The notes: generated by a model not told the origin, from the letters alone. A DNA stretch of 64,000 nucleotides from Chloroflexota bacterium (GCA_013112715.1 JABFGB010000009.1:1-64000); one strand, 5' to 3'; shown: positions 42,546-52,648, numbered from the stretch's first letter. Translations and numbers: made by a program.

Positions 42546-43217
42546 CTATCTGAACAATAGCACCACCAGCGCCGTCACCAACAAGGTGGCGATTACGCTG
42601 TCAATTCGGTCAAGTATCCCGCCATGCCCGGGAAAAAGGGCGCCAGAATCCTTCACATTAAATCGTCGTTTGAGTTTGGACTCTAGTAAATCACCCAACA
42701 CGGCTACAATCGGGAGCAGCATCGCCAGCAGAATCATCGCACCATCAATCTCAAGGTCAAGCACCAACGCAAGGATCAGCACCAAGATTGAACCGCTGAT
42801 ACATCCTCCAACAGCCCCTTCCCATGTCTTTTTGGGGGAAATCTGAGGGGCCATTTTGTGTTTACCAATCGCCTTACCAACAAACAATGCCATTGAATCG
42901 GTGACCCATGTGGTCAGCAACACCAGCATAAACCACTTGAGGCCGTCCGGTTGGCTGCGCAGCCACAGCGCCATAATCAGCGGCACCCCCAGATAGGCCA
43001 CCCCAAACAGCACATTGTTGAGCATGGAACTGGATTCATACTGCACCAACCGCACATATTCATAGGTCGCCCCGGCCAAAAGGACAAGAATCAAGAGGGC
43101 GGTGGTGGCCCAACTCAGGATAATTAAGCCAAGCGCAATGGGTATCGCCACCCCTGCGGTCAAAATTCGCAATTGCATATTTTGATCAAGGAATTTACGG
43201 GAAGTGGTTGAACTCAT
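42546..43217 (-). CDS. cdsA: Phosphatidate cytidylyltransferase
   Basis: 223 residues, somewhat shorter than the usual 260-280, with about six transmembrane helices. The C-terminal CdsA signature is intact: SPKKTWEGAVGG, then GDLLESKLKRRFNVKDSG and LFPGHGGILDRIDS. It makes CDP-diacylglycerol, the precursor of phospholipids, at the membrane. The missing part is at the N-terminus. Neither the ATG at 43217 nor that at 43178 has a strong ribosome site. Confidence 0.9.
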   Translation of the reverse strand: MSSTTSRKFLDQNMQLRILTAGVAIPIALGLIILSWATTALLILVLLAGATYEYVRLVQYESSSMLNNVLFGVAYLGVPLIMALWLRSQPDGLKWFMLVLLTTWVTDSMALFVGKAIGKHKMAPQISPKKTWEGAVGGCISGSILVLILALVLDLEIDGAMILLAMLLPIVAVLGDLLESKLKRRFNVKDSGALFPGHGGILDRIDSVIATLLVTALVVLLFR

Positions 43218-43312
43218 AATTTGCCAAACATCATTTCAAAATTACCCAGTATGCCGAAATCCACTTCAAGTGTAACGGTTCAAAAACGGCTTGTAAACAT
43301 CCCAAATTTTGC

Positions 43313-44431
43313 CTAAAACTCGTCGGGGGCATCCTCAAAATATTCCGGCGATTGGGTTGCATCCTGTGGGGCAAGGTCAATCAATTGTTCTTCATGCAGC
43401 AGGCGATTATTCAAGGAAGCATACATTTCGGGACTCACGGTTCGGTCAACCGCATAACGCCAGCGATGTTTGCCGACCTCGCGCAGTACCGAACGGCAAT
43501 TATCACAACGCACTGTTCGCCGGATTCGCAAAATGCCCAAGACCCGATTCGAGCGCTCCTCCATGTACAGTCTTCCCTCATAACACACCGGGCAGTATTG
43601 GATAACGAACCCACCCGCATACCGTTCGGCGGCGGCTTGACTGGTCGCAAACATGACAATGTACCCACCAATCAACCCAGTCAGCACAATCCCAGCTAAG
43701 AAAACCAGTGGGGAAGTTCCCCCATTATCATTGGCACTGGTATCAGCGGGTCGGCTGCTTTCAACCACCGCCGGAACACGGGTAGTAGTATTGGTCGCGG
43801 TGGGAGTCAGTGTTGCTGTGAGGGTTGCAGTGGGAGTCGAAGTCGGTGTTTCTGTTGCCGTCATGCTCGCTGTAGTGGTTGGGGTTGGCGTGTGGGTCAA
43901 AGTCGTGGTAGGGCTGACCGTCACGGTAGGGGTATAGGTTGTTGTATTGGTTGGACTGGCAGTAGAGGTGAGTGTGTTGACCCCTGATGGCACAATCGCC
44001 TGTGTGACAATGGCAGTGTTGGTACTCGTCGCTGCAAGGGTCGTGGCGACAAGAGTATTTGTTGGATAGGGGGTAAATGTATCACTGGCCCGCCGAGTAG
44101 CTGTAAAGCTAGAAGTTGGTCTGGCGGTTTGAGTTCGCGTGCGGGTTGGCGTACTGGTGCTAGTCATCGTTGCCGAAGGAGTACGAGTCGAAGTCGGCAT
44201 ACGGGTGCGCGTGCGGGTTGGCCCTCCAATTGTCGGCAGTCCTGTCGAAACCACCGTTGGACGAATCAAGGTCGGCACAATGGTCGCGGTGGGCGTTGGG
44301 GTAGCATCCCCCTGTGCTAAACTGCTGGGTGGTGAGATGAGTACCACAACAACAAGCCCGATAACAAGGCCAATGATGAGTATCACCCATCGGATAGAGG
44401 TTGAAAGCATGTGATTCACGCTAGGCATCAT
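43313..44431 (-). CDS. Thr/Pro-rich membrane protein with a cytoplasmic zinc ribbon
   Basis: 372 residues. Signal peptide or first helix (about 13-38, ending SSLAQG), then an extracellular stretch of about 190 residues (45-235) made almost only of Thr, Pro, Ser and Ala (TPTPT, TRTRT units), a transmembrane helix (about 241-261) and a cytoplasmic C-terminus with two CxxC pairs (Cys280/283 and Cys309/312), a likely zinc ribbon. It looks like a mucin-like stalk tied to an inside domain. It starts three bases after the kinase-FGE gene stops, suggesting a shared role. Function unknown. Confidence 0.8.
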   Translation of the reverse strand: MMPSVNHMLSTSIRWVILIIGLVIGLVVVVLISPPSSLAQGDATPTPTATIVPTLIRPTVVSTGLPTIGGPTRTRTRMPTSTRTPSATMTSTSTPTRTRTQTARPTSSFTATRRASDTFTPYPTNTLVATTLAATSTNTAIVTQAIVPSGVNTLTSTASPTNTTTYTPTVTVSPTTTLTHTPTPTTTASMTATETPTSTPTATLTATLTPTATNTTTRVPAVVESSRPADTSANDNGGTSPLVFLAGIVLTGLIGGYIVMFATSQAAAERYAGGFVIQYCPVCYEGRLYMEERSNRVLGILRIRRTVRCDNCRSVLREVGKHRWRYAVDRTVSPEMYASLNNRLLHEEQLIDLAPQDATQSPEYFEDAPDEF

Positions 44432-44434
44432 CCG

Positions 44435-46939
44435 TTATGATGGCGCTATAGTATCAGCAGCACAGCGAAAACCATAGGTTTCCCCGGCCACAAATGGGCT
44501 GTCGGAAGCGCGTGCCGTTGTGCGAAAATCAGCAACGGTAGTAATCCCATCCGCCGATGGCCCTCCGCCGCGCAGCACCCGCATATCGCCCCGTCGTGGG
44601 CCAGTGGGGTTTTCTTCAGTGCTTTCCGAATAGTAGGTATCGCTAAACCAATCTTGTACCCATTCACGGGCATTACCAGCCATATCCAATAACCCAAAGG
44701 GGCTTACTCCGTTTGGATATGTTCCTACAGCAACCATGCTGCCCGCATTAATGTCATTCACATTGGCCGGAGTCGTTCCTTCGACCACTAACTCATTGCC
44801 CCAAGGATATTGGCGACCATCCGTCCCACGCGCCGCAAATTCCCACTCGGCTTCGGTTGGCAGGCGTTTTCCGGCCCATTCACAATAGGCCACTGCGCCT
44901 TCCCATGTCACACCCGTCACGGGGAATTGCTCCTCGCCTTCCGCAAAACGGGCCAATTCCGAGGCGGGGCGTTGGATAATGGTCACTTCATCGGAATACA
45001 AATTGAGCCATGCGGGGGGTACTTCTGGGGCGATTTCGCCGGGATTACTGTTCGGGCGACCATCATAGCCGCTGCCTGAGCCTTGAAAGAGCAAAATCAT
45101 AATCTCATAGCCATCAGGGTCAACATAACCATCGGCGGGGTTTGCCAAAGAGTAGCAGCATGTCCCATCAGCTTTTAAGATGCGGCCTTCAGCATCTCGC
45201 ACGCGATGCGTGACCATGACATGTGCCCCAATATCGAAATAGAGTTGCTCATCGCCAACATACACATCAGCCGACCCCCATGTTGAAACGGGTGAGACAA
45301 TCAGCGGCAAAAAGCTGCCTTCCTGTCCACTATCCCCGTGCATGAGTACATGGTCGCCAACCCCCCCCTCTTGAAAGGATGAGGTTTCAAAAAAGACACG
45401 CTGCTCGATCCGAATATCCCCTTCAACCTCAAGGCCACTTTCGGGGGTAATTTTGCCCGTAAACTCAGCAATAACCTCACCTTCGTTGGTATCGGCGTCC
45501 AAGTTAATGGTGATCTTGCCATCCGCGTATGGCGTAATTTCCTCGCCGTCATAGGACTGGCGATTATCAATATTGCCGACTACATAGATATTGTTGCCTT
45601 CGACTTCCCACACCGAGGGTTCGGCGCGTACCCATGTCGAGGGTTCGGGGGAGCCGGTTTCGACCACAAACTGCATATACTGTTCGTTGGTGACTTCGGT
45701 TAAGTCCATAAAATAGGGGGATAGGGTAACGCGGTGAGAAGGGCTTTCTGCTTCCTCGCCACTACTGGATCCCATGTTAAATGTCCCGCCGGGGATATAG
45801 GCCATACCAGCCGGAGCAGACGGGTTCGGCTCTTCTTTGTCGGCCTCGTCTTGATTATCGTCTCCCCCCAGAAGCACCCACAGGAGTGCCAGTACCGCGA
45901 TCAAAACCACCGCCGCCGACACGCCTCCCAACAAAAATGTATTACGCTGGTGGGACTGGGTAACAATATTTGGTACCGAGGGACGCGACCCTTCTGGAAT
46001 CACGATGGTGTTATGGGTCATATCTATCTGGGCGGTGGCACGTGGCATGGCCGATTGGGTGATCTCTTGGGTGCTGACAAAAATGGTCTTGTCCGACAAA
46101 TCACCGGAATTGGCATCTAGTTCTTTAATCATCTCCTCAACCGTGCCATAACGCTGTTCGGGGTCTTTGGCAAGCGCCCGCAAAATAACCGCCTCGGTGC
46201 GAAAATCCAGCGACTCGACGGCCTTGCTGGGGCGGGGGGGTTGGGCTTGGATATGCTGAATGAGCACATTGGCAAATGAATCGCCTTTAAAGGGCACGTC
46301 GCCCGTCACCATCTCATATAACACAATACCCAGCGAATAAATATCGGTGCGCGGGGTGATTTCCTGTCCCGATGCTTGTTCCGGGGCCATATAAGCAGGT
46401 GTACCGGAACTTGTGCCTGTTGCCGTTAGCCGCACATGTCCGGCCAGCTTTGCCAAGCCGAAATCGGTGAGAACAGCCCGATCTCCTACCAGCACAATAT
46501 TGGCGGGCTTGATGTCGCGGTGAATCACCCCATTTTTATGGGCATAGTCCACGGCCATGCCAATTTGTCGAAAAATGCTCATGGCACGCGCAATAGGCAT
46601 CCCGTTGGGATGGTCGGAAATCAATTCTCGTAAGGTACTCCCCTCCAAAATTTCCATCACCATGTAATAAATATTGCCCTGTACCTCAAAATCATAGACC
46701 CGCACGATGTTGGGATGTGATAATCGTCCGGCGGCTTGGGCTTCCTGTCGAAATCGTACTGACCCATCTTTGCTATCCACAATCGCGGGGTGCAGCACCT
46801 TGATGGCGACATCTTGGCCTATGTCGGGATTATGCGCCCGGTAGACTTCCGCCATGCCGCCGCGCCCTAATAGCCCTTTAATCTCATATTTGCCCAGTTT
46901 AAAACCGGGCTTCAAATAACTTAGTGGCGCTTCAGTCAT
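44435..46939 (-). CDS. Transmembrane Ser/Thr kinase fused to an interrupted FGE-sulfatase (SUMF1-like) domain
   Basis: 834 residues. Cytoplasmic kinase domain (about 18-280) with GRGGMAEVY, Lys47, HRD at 140-142, DFG at 159-161 and [10 protein letters not shown]. Transmembrane helix about 335-357. Outside, an FGE-sulfatase domain begins at 378 ([14 protein letters not shown], then [16 protein letters not shown]) and resumes at about 670 ([31 protein letters not shown], later [13 protein letters not shown] and VLRGGG). Between them, about 440-665, lies an insert rich in beta strands that is not part of the usual fold. The product is likely a receptor kinase whose sensor is a modified FGE domain. 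Confidence 0.9.
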   Translation of the reverse strand: MTEAPLSYLKPGFKLGKYEIKGLLGRGGMAEVYRAHNPDIGQDVAIKVLHPAIVDSKDGSVRFRQEAQAAGRLSHPNIVRVYDFEVQGNIYYMVMEILEGSTLRELISDHPNGMPIARAMSIFRQIGMAVDYAHKNGVIHRDIKPANIVLVGDRAVLTDFGLAKLAGHVRLTATGTSSGTPAYMAPEQASGQEITPRTDIYSLGIVLYEMVTGDVPFKGDSFANVLIQHIQAQPPRPSKAVESLDFRTEAVILRALAKDPEQRYGTVEEMIKELDANSGDLSDKTIFVSTQEITQSAMPRATAQIDMTHNTIVIPEGSRPSVPNIVTQSHQRNTFLLGGVSAAVVLIAVLALLWVLLGGDDNQDEADKEEPNPSAPAGMAYIPGGTFNMGSSSGEEAESPSHRVTLSPYFMDLTEVTNEQYMQFVVETGSPEPSTWVRAEPSVWEVEGNNIYVVGNIDNRQSYDGEEITPYADGKITINLDADTNEGEVIAEFTGKITPESGLEVEGDIRIEQRVFFETSSFQEGGVGDHVLMHGDSGQEGSFLPLIVSPVSTWGSADVYVGDEQLYFDIGAHVMVTHRVRDAEGRILKADGTCCYSLANPADGYVDPDGYEIMILLFQGSGSGYDGRPNSNPGEIAPEVPPAWLNLYSDEVTIIQRPASELARFAEGEEQFPVTGVTWEGAVAYCEWAGKRLPTEAEWEFAARGTDGRQYPWGNELVVEGTTPANVNDINAGSMVAVGTYPNGVSPFGLLDMAGNAREWVQDWFSDTYYSESTEENPTGPRRGDMRVLRGGGPSADGITTVADFRTTARASDSPFVAGETYGFRCAADTIAPS

Positions 46940-47162
46940 CTCACTCTATATCCCGTCACTTGATCAGCAGTTGCAAATAACCACTCCCTGCTGAACATCC
47001 TCAACTATATAGCGAATTGACTCTACTATGCAAAGGACATTGTGGACAAATCGGTTTGGCGTTATGCTTAGGTTATCAGCCGTGCAGCAGGCGTTAAGTA
47101 TCGCCGCGCTTTGTACAGCTATGATAGATCTTGTTTATTATCTTTTTATTTCGAGACTTGGC

Positions 47163-48392
47163 ATGTACCCCACCTCCAAAACTCAGATGGGTATCCAGTT
47201 GGCGCAACAGGGACGCCGCCAAGAGGCTTTAGCTTACCTCCGTCAGGCTGTCCAAAGCGAGCCGCCGAATGCTGAAGTGTGGCTGTGGTTGGCGCATGTC
47301 TCGCCCGACATTAATGAATATCGCAACTGTGTCTATCAGGCTCTCCTATTAGACGCTAATCATCCCGTTGCCCGGCAGATGCAAACGGCGCTCAATCAAC
47401 CAACTGGACAACCGAATCCAGTCTATTCAAATTATTCCGCTTATCCCACCTATCCCGCCTCCCAACCCGCCGCTATGTCTGTCGCGCAGCCTGCCTATGG
47501 GACATATTCGCTTGGGTCGTCGCAGCCACTCTATACGGATAACGCCCTAATCAATAATCTGGAACGCAAGCGCAAGCGGGGACGCCGGGTGCGACGATGG
47601 ATCGCGCTTCTTTTCTTTTTTGGCATGTTAATTGCTTGCGGAGTCGGCCTGCGATTTTTTTTCCTCTCGGATACCTTTGAAGATTGGTTTTACAACCTTA
47701 GCTGGTTTGATAACAGCCGAACCGTCCATTTCACCGTCAATGCCGCTGATGATGTTACTCAATGGCAAGTCGAAGTAGATGTGCCGGAAACATGGCTGCT
47801 GGCTGATGAGCGGGTCGAAAGCTGGCGCAGCACCCGTGACCGCCTCAAATCGGATTATCCGCTGGCTGATGGCTCCCCAACTATTTGGGAAAGCGTTGAG
47901 GCGGATATATCCCAAATTGTGGTTGACCCTACCAATGGGGTGGTACAACCGCCCGTGACCCTAATCGAAACCGACAGGGACGCCATTGACCGCGATGGGC
48001 AAAATGTAGCCCGCCTTCAACTGACGCAAATCAAAACCTACCCTCCCGGCATCCAAGGCGATGACTGCCAAAAAATGAATGCCATGACGCAGGTTGACCA
48101 AGCCACCTTGCAGCCTCAAGCCGGTAGTCAGGTAAGCTATAAAGTCCAAAATCAGGCGAATGGGCGCTGTATTTACGTCTTGTACTATCGCAACGAAAAT
48201 GGGCCTTCCCAGTTGGCCGAAACCGTCTATGTTTTGAAAGTGCCAGTGGATGATCTCACCTATGCGGAATGGCAGTTAAGTGTGCTGGAGCAAAGCCGGA
48301 CTGATTATGAAAGTGCCATCAATAAAATCATTGATACGCTCCAAGTAAGGGCTTCTGTCAACCCGATTCCGACGCCTGAAATTGTCAATTAA
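47163..48392 (+). CDS. TPR-like membrane protein with a large outside domain
   Basis: About 409 residues. An N-terminal TPR-like pair of helices (MGIQLAQQGRRQEALAYLRQ, then NAEVWLWLAHV), a Tyr/Pro/Ser-rich linker (about 85-130), a basic stretch (RKRKRGRRVRR), one transmembrane helix (about 148-168) and a C-terminal domain of about 230 residues outside the membrane with WQVEVDVPETWLL and CIYVLYYRNENG. The frame is open back to 47028 but that part is poorly supported. No family recognised. It is divergent from the kinase-FGE gene. Confidence 0.72.
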   Translation: MYPTSKTQMGIQLAQQGRRQEALAYLRQAVQSEPPNAEVWLWLAHVSPDINEYRNCVYQALLLDANHPVARQMQTALNQPTGQPNPVYSNYSAYPTYPASQPAAMSVAQPAYGTYSLGSSQPLYTDNALINNLERKRKRGRRVRRWIALLFFFGMLIACGVGLRFFFLSDTFEDWFYNLSWFDNSRTVHFTVNAADDVTQWQVEVDVPETWLLADERVESWRSTRDRLKSDYPLADGSPTIWESVEADISQIVVDPTNGVVQPPVTLIETDRDAIDRDGQNVARLQLTQIKTYPPGIQGDDCQKMNAMTQVDQATLQPQAGSQVSYKVQNQANGRCIYVLYYRNENGPSQLAETVYVLKVPVDDLTYAEWQLSVLEQSRTDYESAINKIIDTLQVRASVNPIPTPEIVN

Positions 48393-48639
48393 TAACTCTA
48401 ACCATTTCCCTATCAAACCATAACGGTTTACCCTCTCGGTTTAATCCAACTAAGCGACGTATAATCTGTTTAATGAGCCTAAATTCTGAGGTTTGCTCTG
48501 TTCAAATATATTTATAACCATATTCAGTACCCCAGTAGTGTACGCCGTTCGGCCTAGAACTCGTATGCTGAGGGCAAGGTTTGAAACATACCCCGCAAGA
48601 GGCAATTATTTTTTTGAAGCACCAGAGGGATGTTAGGTT

Positions 48640-48999
48640 ATGTATACTGCAAATGAACTAATGTTTCCACGACAGGCAATCCCAGAATTAAGGGCGATGC
48701 GCGGCCCAGAATGGCGCGGGTTGGTAGATCGGATTTCGGCACTGCCTGAAACACATGAAGAAACCCTCGCGTTTATGTTGATGATGATTCGTTTGAATGG
48801 TTGCCTTGAATGTGAAACAGATAGCTACCGTGCGATGAAGGGATGTGATGCGTGTGCAATTCAAACCCTGCGCCGCTATAAGGGGCCAGATAGTGATCTC
48901 ATGAAACTTTTCCAACAGGCCCTTGCGGAAATACGTAACCAGCTTGACGTAATGCCGCCTGTGCGAATACCAACGGCCAATTTAGTCGCTGTTTTTTGA
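48640..48999 (+). CDS. Small protein with two CxxC pairs
   Basis: 119 residues, mainly helical and cytoplasmic. Cys55/Cys58 (LNGCLECE) and Cys69/Cys72 (GCDACA) may bind one zinc or form a redox pair. The spacing recalls the CxxC helix of AhpD-like proteins, but the rest does not match. A possible -10 box TATAAT lies at 48460, 175 bases upstream; the bases 48393-48639 hold nothing else I can name. It is followed by a terminator and the pair of DHp-like genes. Confidence 0.72.
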   Translation: MYTANELMFPRQAIPELRAMRGPEWRGLVDRISALPETHEETLAFMLMMIRLNGCLECETDSYRAMKGCDACAIQTLRRYKGPDSDLMKLFQQALAEIRNQLDVMPPVRIPTANLVAVF

Positions 49000-49043
49000 G
49001 GATTATCGAAACAAAATCTACTTTCTCGTTTGTGATATTTTTC

Positions 49044-49083
49044 AGATGCAAGTTTCTTATAGGGGACTTGCATCTGTGCTTTA
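49044..49083 (+). terminator. Intrinsic terminator
   Basis: AGATGCAAGT (49044-49053) and ACTTGCATCT (49066-49075) form a perfect 10-bp stem, followed by GTGCTTTAT. Confidence 0.7.
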
Positions 49084-49150
49084 TAGGTTAGGGATAAACC
49101 CAAACTAGACGAGGGTCTAACCGGATTCAATCGCACCAAAAGGACAAGCA

Positions 49151-50458
49151 TTGTTGTATCGTGAACCAGATTGGGAAGCCTTAAACGACCTAAACTTCCT
49201 GCTGCACAATCGGCTGGTAAGTCCCTTGAATGGCGCATTGTCAGCAATTGAAAAAGCCGCTCCGACAACCGAGGCAGATTGGTGGCGTAACCGTGCTACC
49301 AGTCAGGTCGCCAATGCCATCAATTTGGTCAACGCTTGGTCGTGGCTTATCCAATATAAAGCTCAGGGGCAAGTCCCCGAACGCAGCATCCAATCATTCC
49401 CCATCCAAAATTTGGCGGATTGGTTGACGATGCAACTTCAACTGGTTCCACCGCTGCTTATCGCTAAAAATTTCCTTATCCGAGCCAATCAACCCGCCCT
49501 CCAAGAAGCCCTGTATCTACTGTACGATGTTGCTGCCAGTCAGGGCACTACCACCAAACTGATCTTGGACACGGGATCGAATGGCGTACTGTTCCGTATC
49601 CGTTTTACCCGCCTGCGTGAAGCTAAACCGTTTGCTTCATTAGAGGAAATGGAAACCTCACTTGGTCAACATTGGCGGGGCCGCATTATCACCTTTGAAC
49701 TGCGTATGGCCCGCGAATTCTTACGGATGAACGCCAGTGAACTGCAACTACGCGATAATGGCTCCAAGGTCGAATTTGTCTTTGTCATCCAGCGCAGATC
49801 CAAAGTCGAAAATGGCGAGGCGGACAGCGGCCTACTGCTTCCATCACATGACAGTCAAGCCGTCATCAATATTGCTGAAGCCACGTTGCCGATGCCGCAT
49901 ACCTTAGAACAAGGACCCATTACCACCGAGTCTACCACTGCTCATCTTAAAGGCATTTCTACCCCGGAAGAAACATGGGTCTTAAAACCGACCACCATCC
50001 GGGCCTCTGCCGAAATCCCAACAGCCACTTCATCCATACGGGCAATGGTTCCCGATACCCCCTTCCGTCCCGGTGGTTGGTATCGTCCCAAGCGTGCCTC
50101 AACGCCGCCTGTATTACCCTCGGCCACTCCCACACCAGAGGCCGCCTCGGTCATTGTCAAAGTCGAATTACCACCGCCCGTCGAACCGGGAGATTTTAAG
50201 GTGAAATCTCGCCGCCTCGCTTCCAAAACTACGAGCCAATCCCTGCCTCAAGTGACTGTTACGACGGAAGCACCTTCGGTTTCGGCCACTGGGCCGCAGG
50301 AAATTTTAGCCGAAGCCCCCTCGGAAAAAGCTAAAGATTCGCCTGCACCAACCCAAACACAGGAAGCCGAACCACCTGTTGATACCCGATTGCAAGCCAA
50401 CAGCCCCGATTCTAGCGGGCAAGAAAGCTTAGAGAGGAATTATGCCAATGGATTATAA
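49151..50458 (+). CDS. Protein with a degenerate histidine-kinase-like (DHp/ChpT-like) N-terminus, paralogue 1
   Basis: 435 residues. The N-terminus LNDLNFLLHNRLVSPLNGAL resembles the dimerisation helix of histidine kinases and of ChpT (H-D-L-V-S-P), with Asn-Arg at the position of the phospho-His pair. Residues about 90-215 could be a degenerate ATPase-like fold (GVLFRIRF, then KVEFVFVIQRR), without N, G1 or G2 box. From about 225 on the protein is Pro/Thr/Ser-rich and probably unstructured. It shares this three-part build with the next gene. Start TTG at 49151 with AGGA six bases upstream. Function unknown. Confidence 0.65.
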   Translation: MLYREPDWEALNDLNFLLHNRLVSPLNGALSAIEKAAPTTEADWWRNRATSQVANAINLVNAWSWLIQYKAQGQVPERSIQSFPIQNLADWLTMQLQLVPPLLIAKNFLIRANQPALQEALYLLYDVAASQGTTTKLILDTGSNGVLFRIRFTRLREAKPFASLEEMETSLGQHWRGRIITFELRMAREFLRMNASELQLRDNGSKVEFVFVIQRRSKVENGEADSGLLLPSHDSQAVINIAEATLPMPHTLEQGPITTESTTAHLKGISTPEETWVLKPTTIRASAEIPTATSSIRAMVPDTPFRPGGWYRPKRASTPPVLPSATPTPEAASVIVKVELPPPVEPGDFKVKSRRLASKTTSQSLPQVTVTTEAPSVSATGPQEILAEAPSEKAKDSPAPTQTQEAEPPVDTRLQANSPDSSGQESLERNYANGL

Positions 50459-51767
50459 AAGTCTGCACTGGGAATCAATTGCTTTCTTGCAAGAGCATCT
50501 CTACCAGCGGCTCACTGATCCGTTATACAAAGCCATCAGTTTCCTAGAATTAGCAGGGGACAAGGAATTTACACTGAGCAGTCCCAAATTCATTGGGGAC
50601 GCAAGCCGCAATCTTGAAATCCTGATGATGCTGGTCAAAAGCTGGGCCATCCTGACGGAGTGGAAATTTAAGGGCAGTGTGGCTGAATCCGAATTTCAGC
50701 CATTGGCCCAAGAGAAATTCCCGGAATGGCTGCTCAACGAAATTGGTGAACAGGCCATTCTGCGCTTGGAACATACCCGTACCCTAAAAGTTCAGCGTGA
50801 TACCTTTTTTGAGGGACTTATTTTGCTGGTCAGCATTGCCAAGACAGTGGGTGAAATCAGCCATGTCATGTCGAATGATGCCGAGGAGCCTCACACTGGT
50901 GTTTGGCTGCGGGTTGTATTTAAGCCCCCTAAAGCCGAAGGTTTTCAGAGCCGTGCAGCCGTTTTGGAATATTTAAGCGTCCAAGATGCCGCCTCCACAG
51001 ATACTGTCATCCAATATGCGGTTGCGGATGATATGTTTGCCATCAATAACGCACGCTTCAGCCTCCAAAAAAACACGCGCACAGGGCATCAAGCCTTTGC
51101 CATGCTGCTGCCCGTTGTAGGTCGGCCTGCATCTAGTCCGCCCAAATTAGCGGATATAACCCCAACACTGACCCTATCACAAACAGGGACGCTGGTGATA
51201 CCCTCTTATACTCCCGAAACCTATGCACCTGCGGTATCCACTGATGAGGTGGTTGAAGCACCGCCTGTTGTATCCACACCTGAGCCAGAAATGCCCCCGG
51301 TGGCTGCGGTTGATCCACTAGCGACCATTACCCTCGAACCCCCGGCGGTTTTGATCCCAGTTGCCGAAGATGACGTTACAGCGACCACGCCTGCCAAGCG
51401 CCTGACTCTGTTGGAAATTGTCAAACGCACCGAAACCAGCGAGGGGATGGAGGGTGATAAGTCCGAAACCCTCATTATCAACCCCTTTAAAACAACAGGT
51501 ATCAACATGACACCCCCGGAGCCGCTGACACTGCCACCCCAAAGCGAAAATATTCCAGCGGAAAGTGTACCGCTCAACCTGCCCAATGCCGCTGGTATGG
51601 GAGCACTGTCGAAGGCTCTGCTGCAAATGCACGCCGAAGCCAACCTGTCCGCCAGTAACGCGACGGAATCACCCTCCGAAAGCCGTGATGACGCCGCTAA
51701 TACGTCCCTATCTGGCGGCGAACAACCCAACGACGCCTCCAATTCAGGTTCATCCGCCTCGGCTTAG
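50442..51767 (+). CDS. Protein with a degenerate histidine-kinase-like N-terminus, paralogue 2
   Basis: 441 residues, the same build as paralogue 1: N-terminal helical part (IAFLQEHLYQRLTDPLYKAI), middle domain (about 75-225, with VWLRVVFKPP and GHQAFAMLLPV where paralogue 1 has VLFRIRF and KVEFVFVIQRR), and a long Pro/Thr/Glu-rich tail. Its start overlaps the end of paralogue 1 by 17 bases, so the two are translated together and may form a heterodimer. No catalytic His or ATP-binding box is visible. Function unknown. Confidence 0.65.
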   Translation: MPMDYKSLHWESIAFLQEHLYQRLTDPLYKAISFLELAGDKEFTLSSPKFIGDASRNLEILMMLVKSWAILTEWKFKGSVAESEFQPLAQEKFPEWLLNEIGEQAILRLEHTRTLKVQRDTFFEGLILLVSIAKTVGEISHVMSNDAEEPHTGVWLRVVFKPPKAEGFQSRAAVLEYLSVQDAASTDTVIQYAVADDMFAINNARFSLQKNTRTGHQAFAMLLPVVGRPASSPPKLADITPTLTLSQTGTLVIPSYTPETYAPAVSTDEVVEAPPVVSTPEPEMPPVAAVDPLATITLEPPAVLIPVAEDDVTATTPAKRLTLLEIVKRTETSEGMEGDKSETLIINPFKTTGINMTPPEPLTLPPQSENIPAESVPLNLPNAAGMGALSKALLQMHAEANLSASNATESPSESRDDAANTSLSGGEQPNDASNSGSSASA

Positions 51768-51800
51768 TTCCGGCCTTCACGCTTCAAGAAGCTTATCCAT

Positions 51801-51832
51801 TCCGAGAGACACACCATCTCTCGGGATTTTTG
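51801..51832 (+). terminator. Intrinsic terminator
   Basis: TCCGAGAGA (51801-51809) and TCTCTCGGG (51817-51825) form the stem, followed by ATTTTTGG. Confidence 0.85.
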
Positions 51833-51847
51833 GTTCAGAGTGCCTGC

Positions 51848-51908
51848 TTGACAAAAAAGTTGACTCATGTCACAATAGTTTACAGAGTACACAAAAATAT
51901 ACTGTGTA
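51848..51908 (+). promoter_or_regulatory. Promoter and possible TetR-type operator
   Basis: TTGACA (51848-51853), 17 bases, CACAAT. Downstream, TACACA (51888-51893) and TGTGTA (51903-51908) form an inverted repeat with a 9-base gap, a plausible site for the regulator encoded next. Confidence 0.55.
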
Positions 51909-51946
51909 TTTTTAAAGTTACGGCGTAATCAAAAGGGGACTTCAAC

Positions 51947-52648
51947 ATGACCCTCTCTCGACGGGAACGTCTGCGCGAAAACACCCGCGAAGAAATCAAA
52001 ACCATCGCCCGCAAACATATGCAGGAGCAGGGCACAGCGGCAATTTCGCTCCGTGCCATCGCTCGTGATATGGGCCTAACCGTGACCGCGCTCTACCGCT
52101 ATTATCCCAGTCACGACGATCTAGTAACGGCGCTGATTGTAGATGCATTTAATGCACTAGCAGATGCGATGGAGCAGGCCGATAGCAGTCAACCACGTGA
52201 AAGCTATGCCGAACGTTTGATGGCGGTCATGTTGGCCTATCGGGAATGGGCCATGCAAAATTCAGCCGATTTTCAACTGATTTATGGCAATCCCATCCCC
52301 GGCTATCATGCCCCGCGTGAAGTGACTGTACCCGCCGTCATTCGGGGTTTCCGGGTCGTGGTTGGCATACTGGCCGAGGCGATGGCGAATGGCAAATTAC
52401 AGGCAAGCACGGAGTATCAACAACTGCCACCGCATGTCTCCACTTATATGACCGAACTGATTGAGCGCGATGGATATAACATTCCGCTTCAACCGATGTA
52501 TTTTGGAGTATCGGGCTGGGTCAAGATGCACGGCATGATTATGCTGGAACTCTTTCAACACACCCCACCTGTTGTCGGCGACCCTGAAGAATTCTATCGT
52601 TTTGAAATCACCAACATCCTAAAAACCGCAGGCCTTGTTCTCAAATAA
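51947..52648 (+). CDS. TetR-family transcriptional regulator
   Basis: 233 residues. The N-terminal HTH (about 14-60) reads EIKTIARKHMQEQG, then ISLRAIARDMGLTVTALYRYYPSHDDL, the canonical TetR pattern. The C-terminal ligand domain (about 70-230) resembles the WHG/TetR_C group (YGNPIPGYHAPREV, then VSGWVKMHGMIMLELF). It probably represses itself and the reductase gene 11 bases downstream. Confidence 0.9.
   Translation: MTLSRRERLRENTREEIKTIARKHMQEQGTAAISLRAIARDMGLTVTALYRYYPSHDDLVTALIVDAFNALADAMEQADSSQPRESYAERLMAVMLAYREWAMQNSADFQLIYGNPIPGYHAPREVTVPAVIRGFRVVVGILAEAMANGKLQASTEYQQLPPHVSTYMTELIERDGYNIPLQPMYFGVSGWVKMHGMIMLELFQHTPPVVGDPEEFYRFEITNILKTAGLVLK

Noticed and set aside
43653-43937. Plus-strand frame rich in Val and Gly
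   Set aside because: It is the complement of the Thr-rich stalk (ACC/ACT repeats give GGT/AGT), not a gene.
47028-47162. Longer start of the TPR-like gene
   Set aside because: No ribosome site at 47028, and the stretch holds promoter-like AT-rich sequence; still possible, so confidence in the start is moderate.
51221-51742. 173-codon minus-strand frame in DHp-like paralogue 2
   Set aside because: It is the antisense of the Pro/Thr-rich tail; low-complexity coding sequence often leaves the other strand open.
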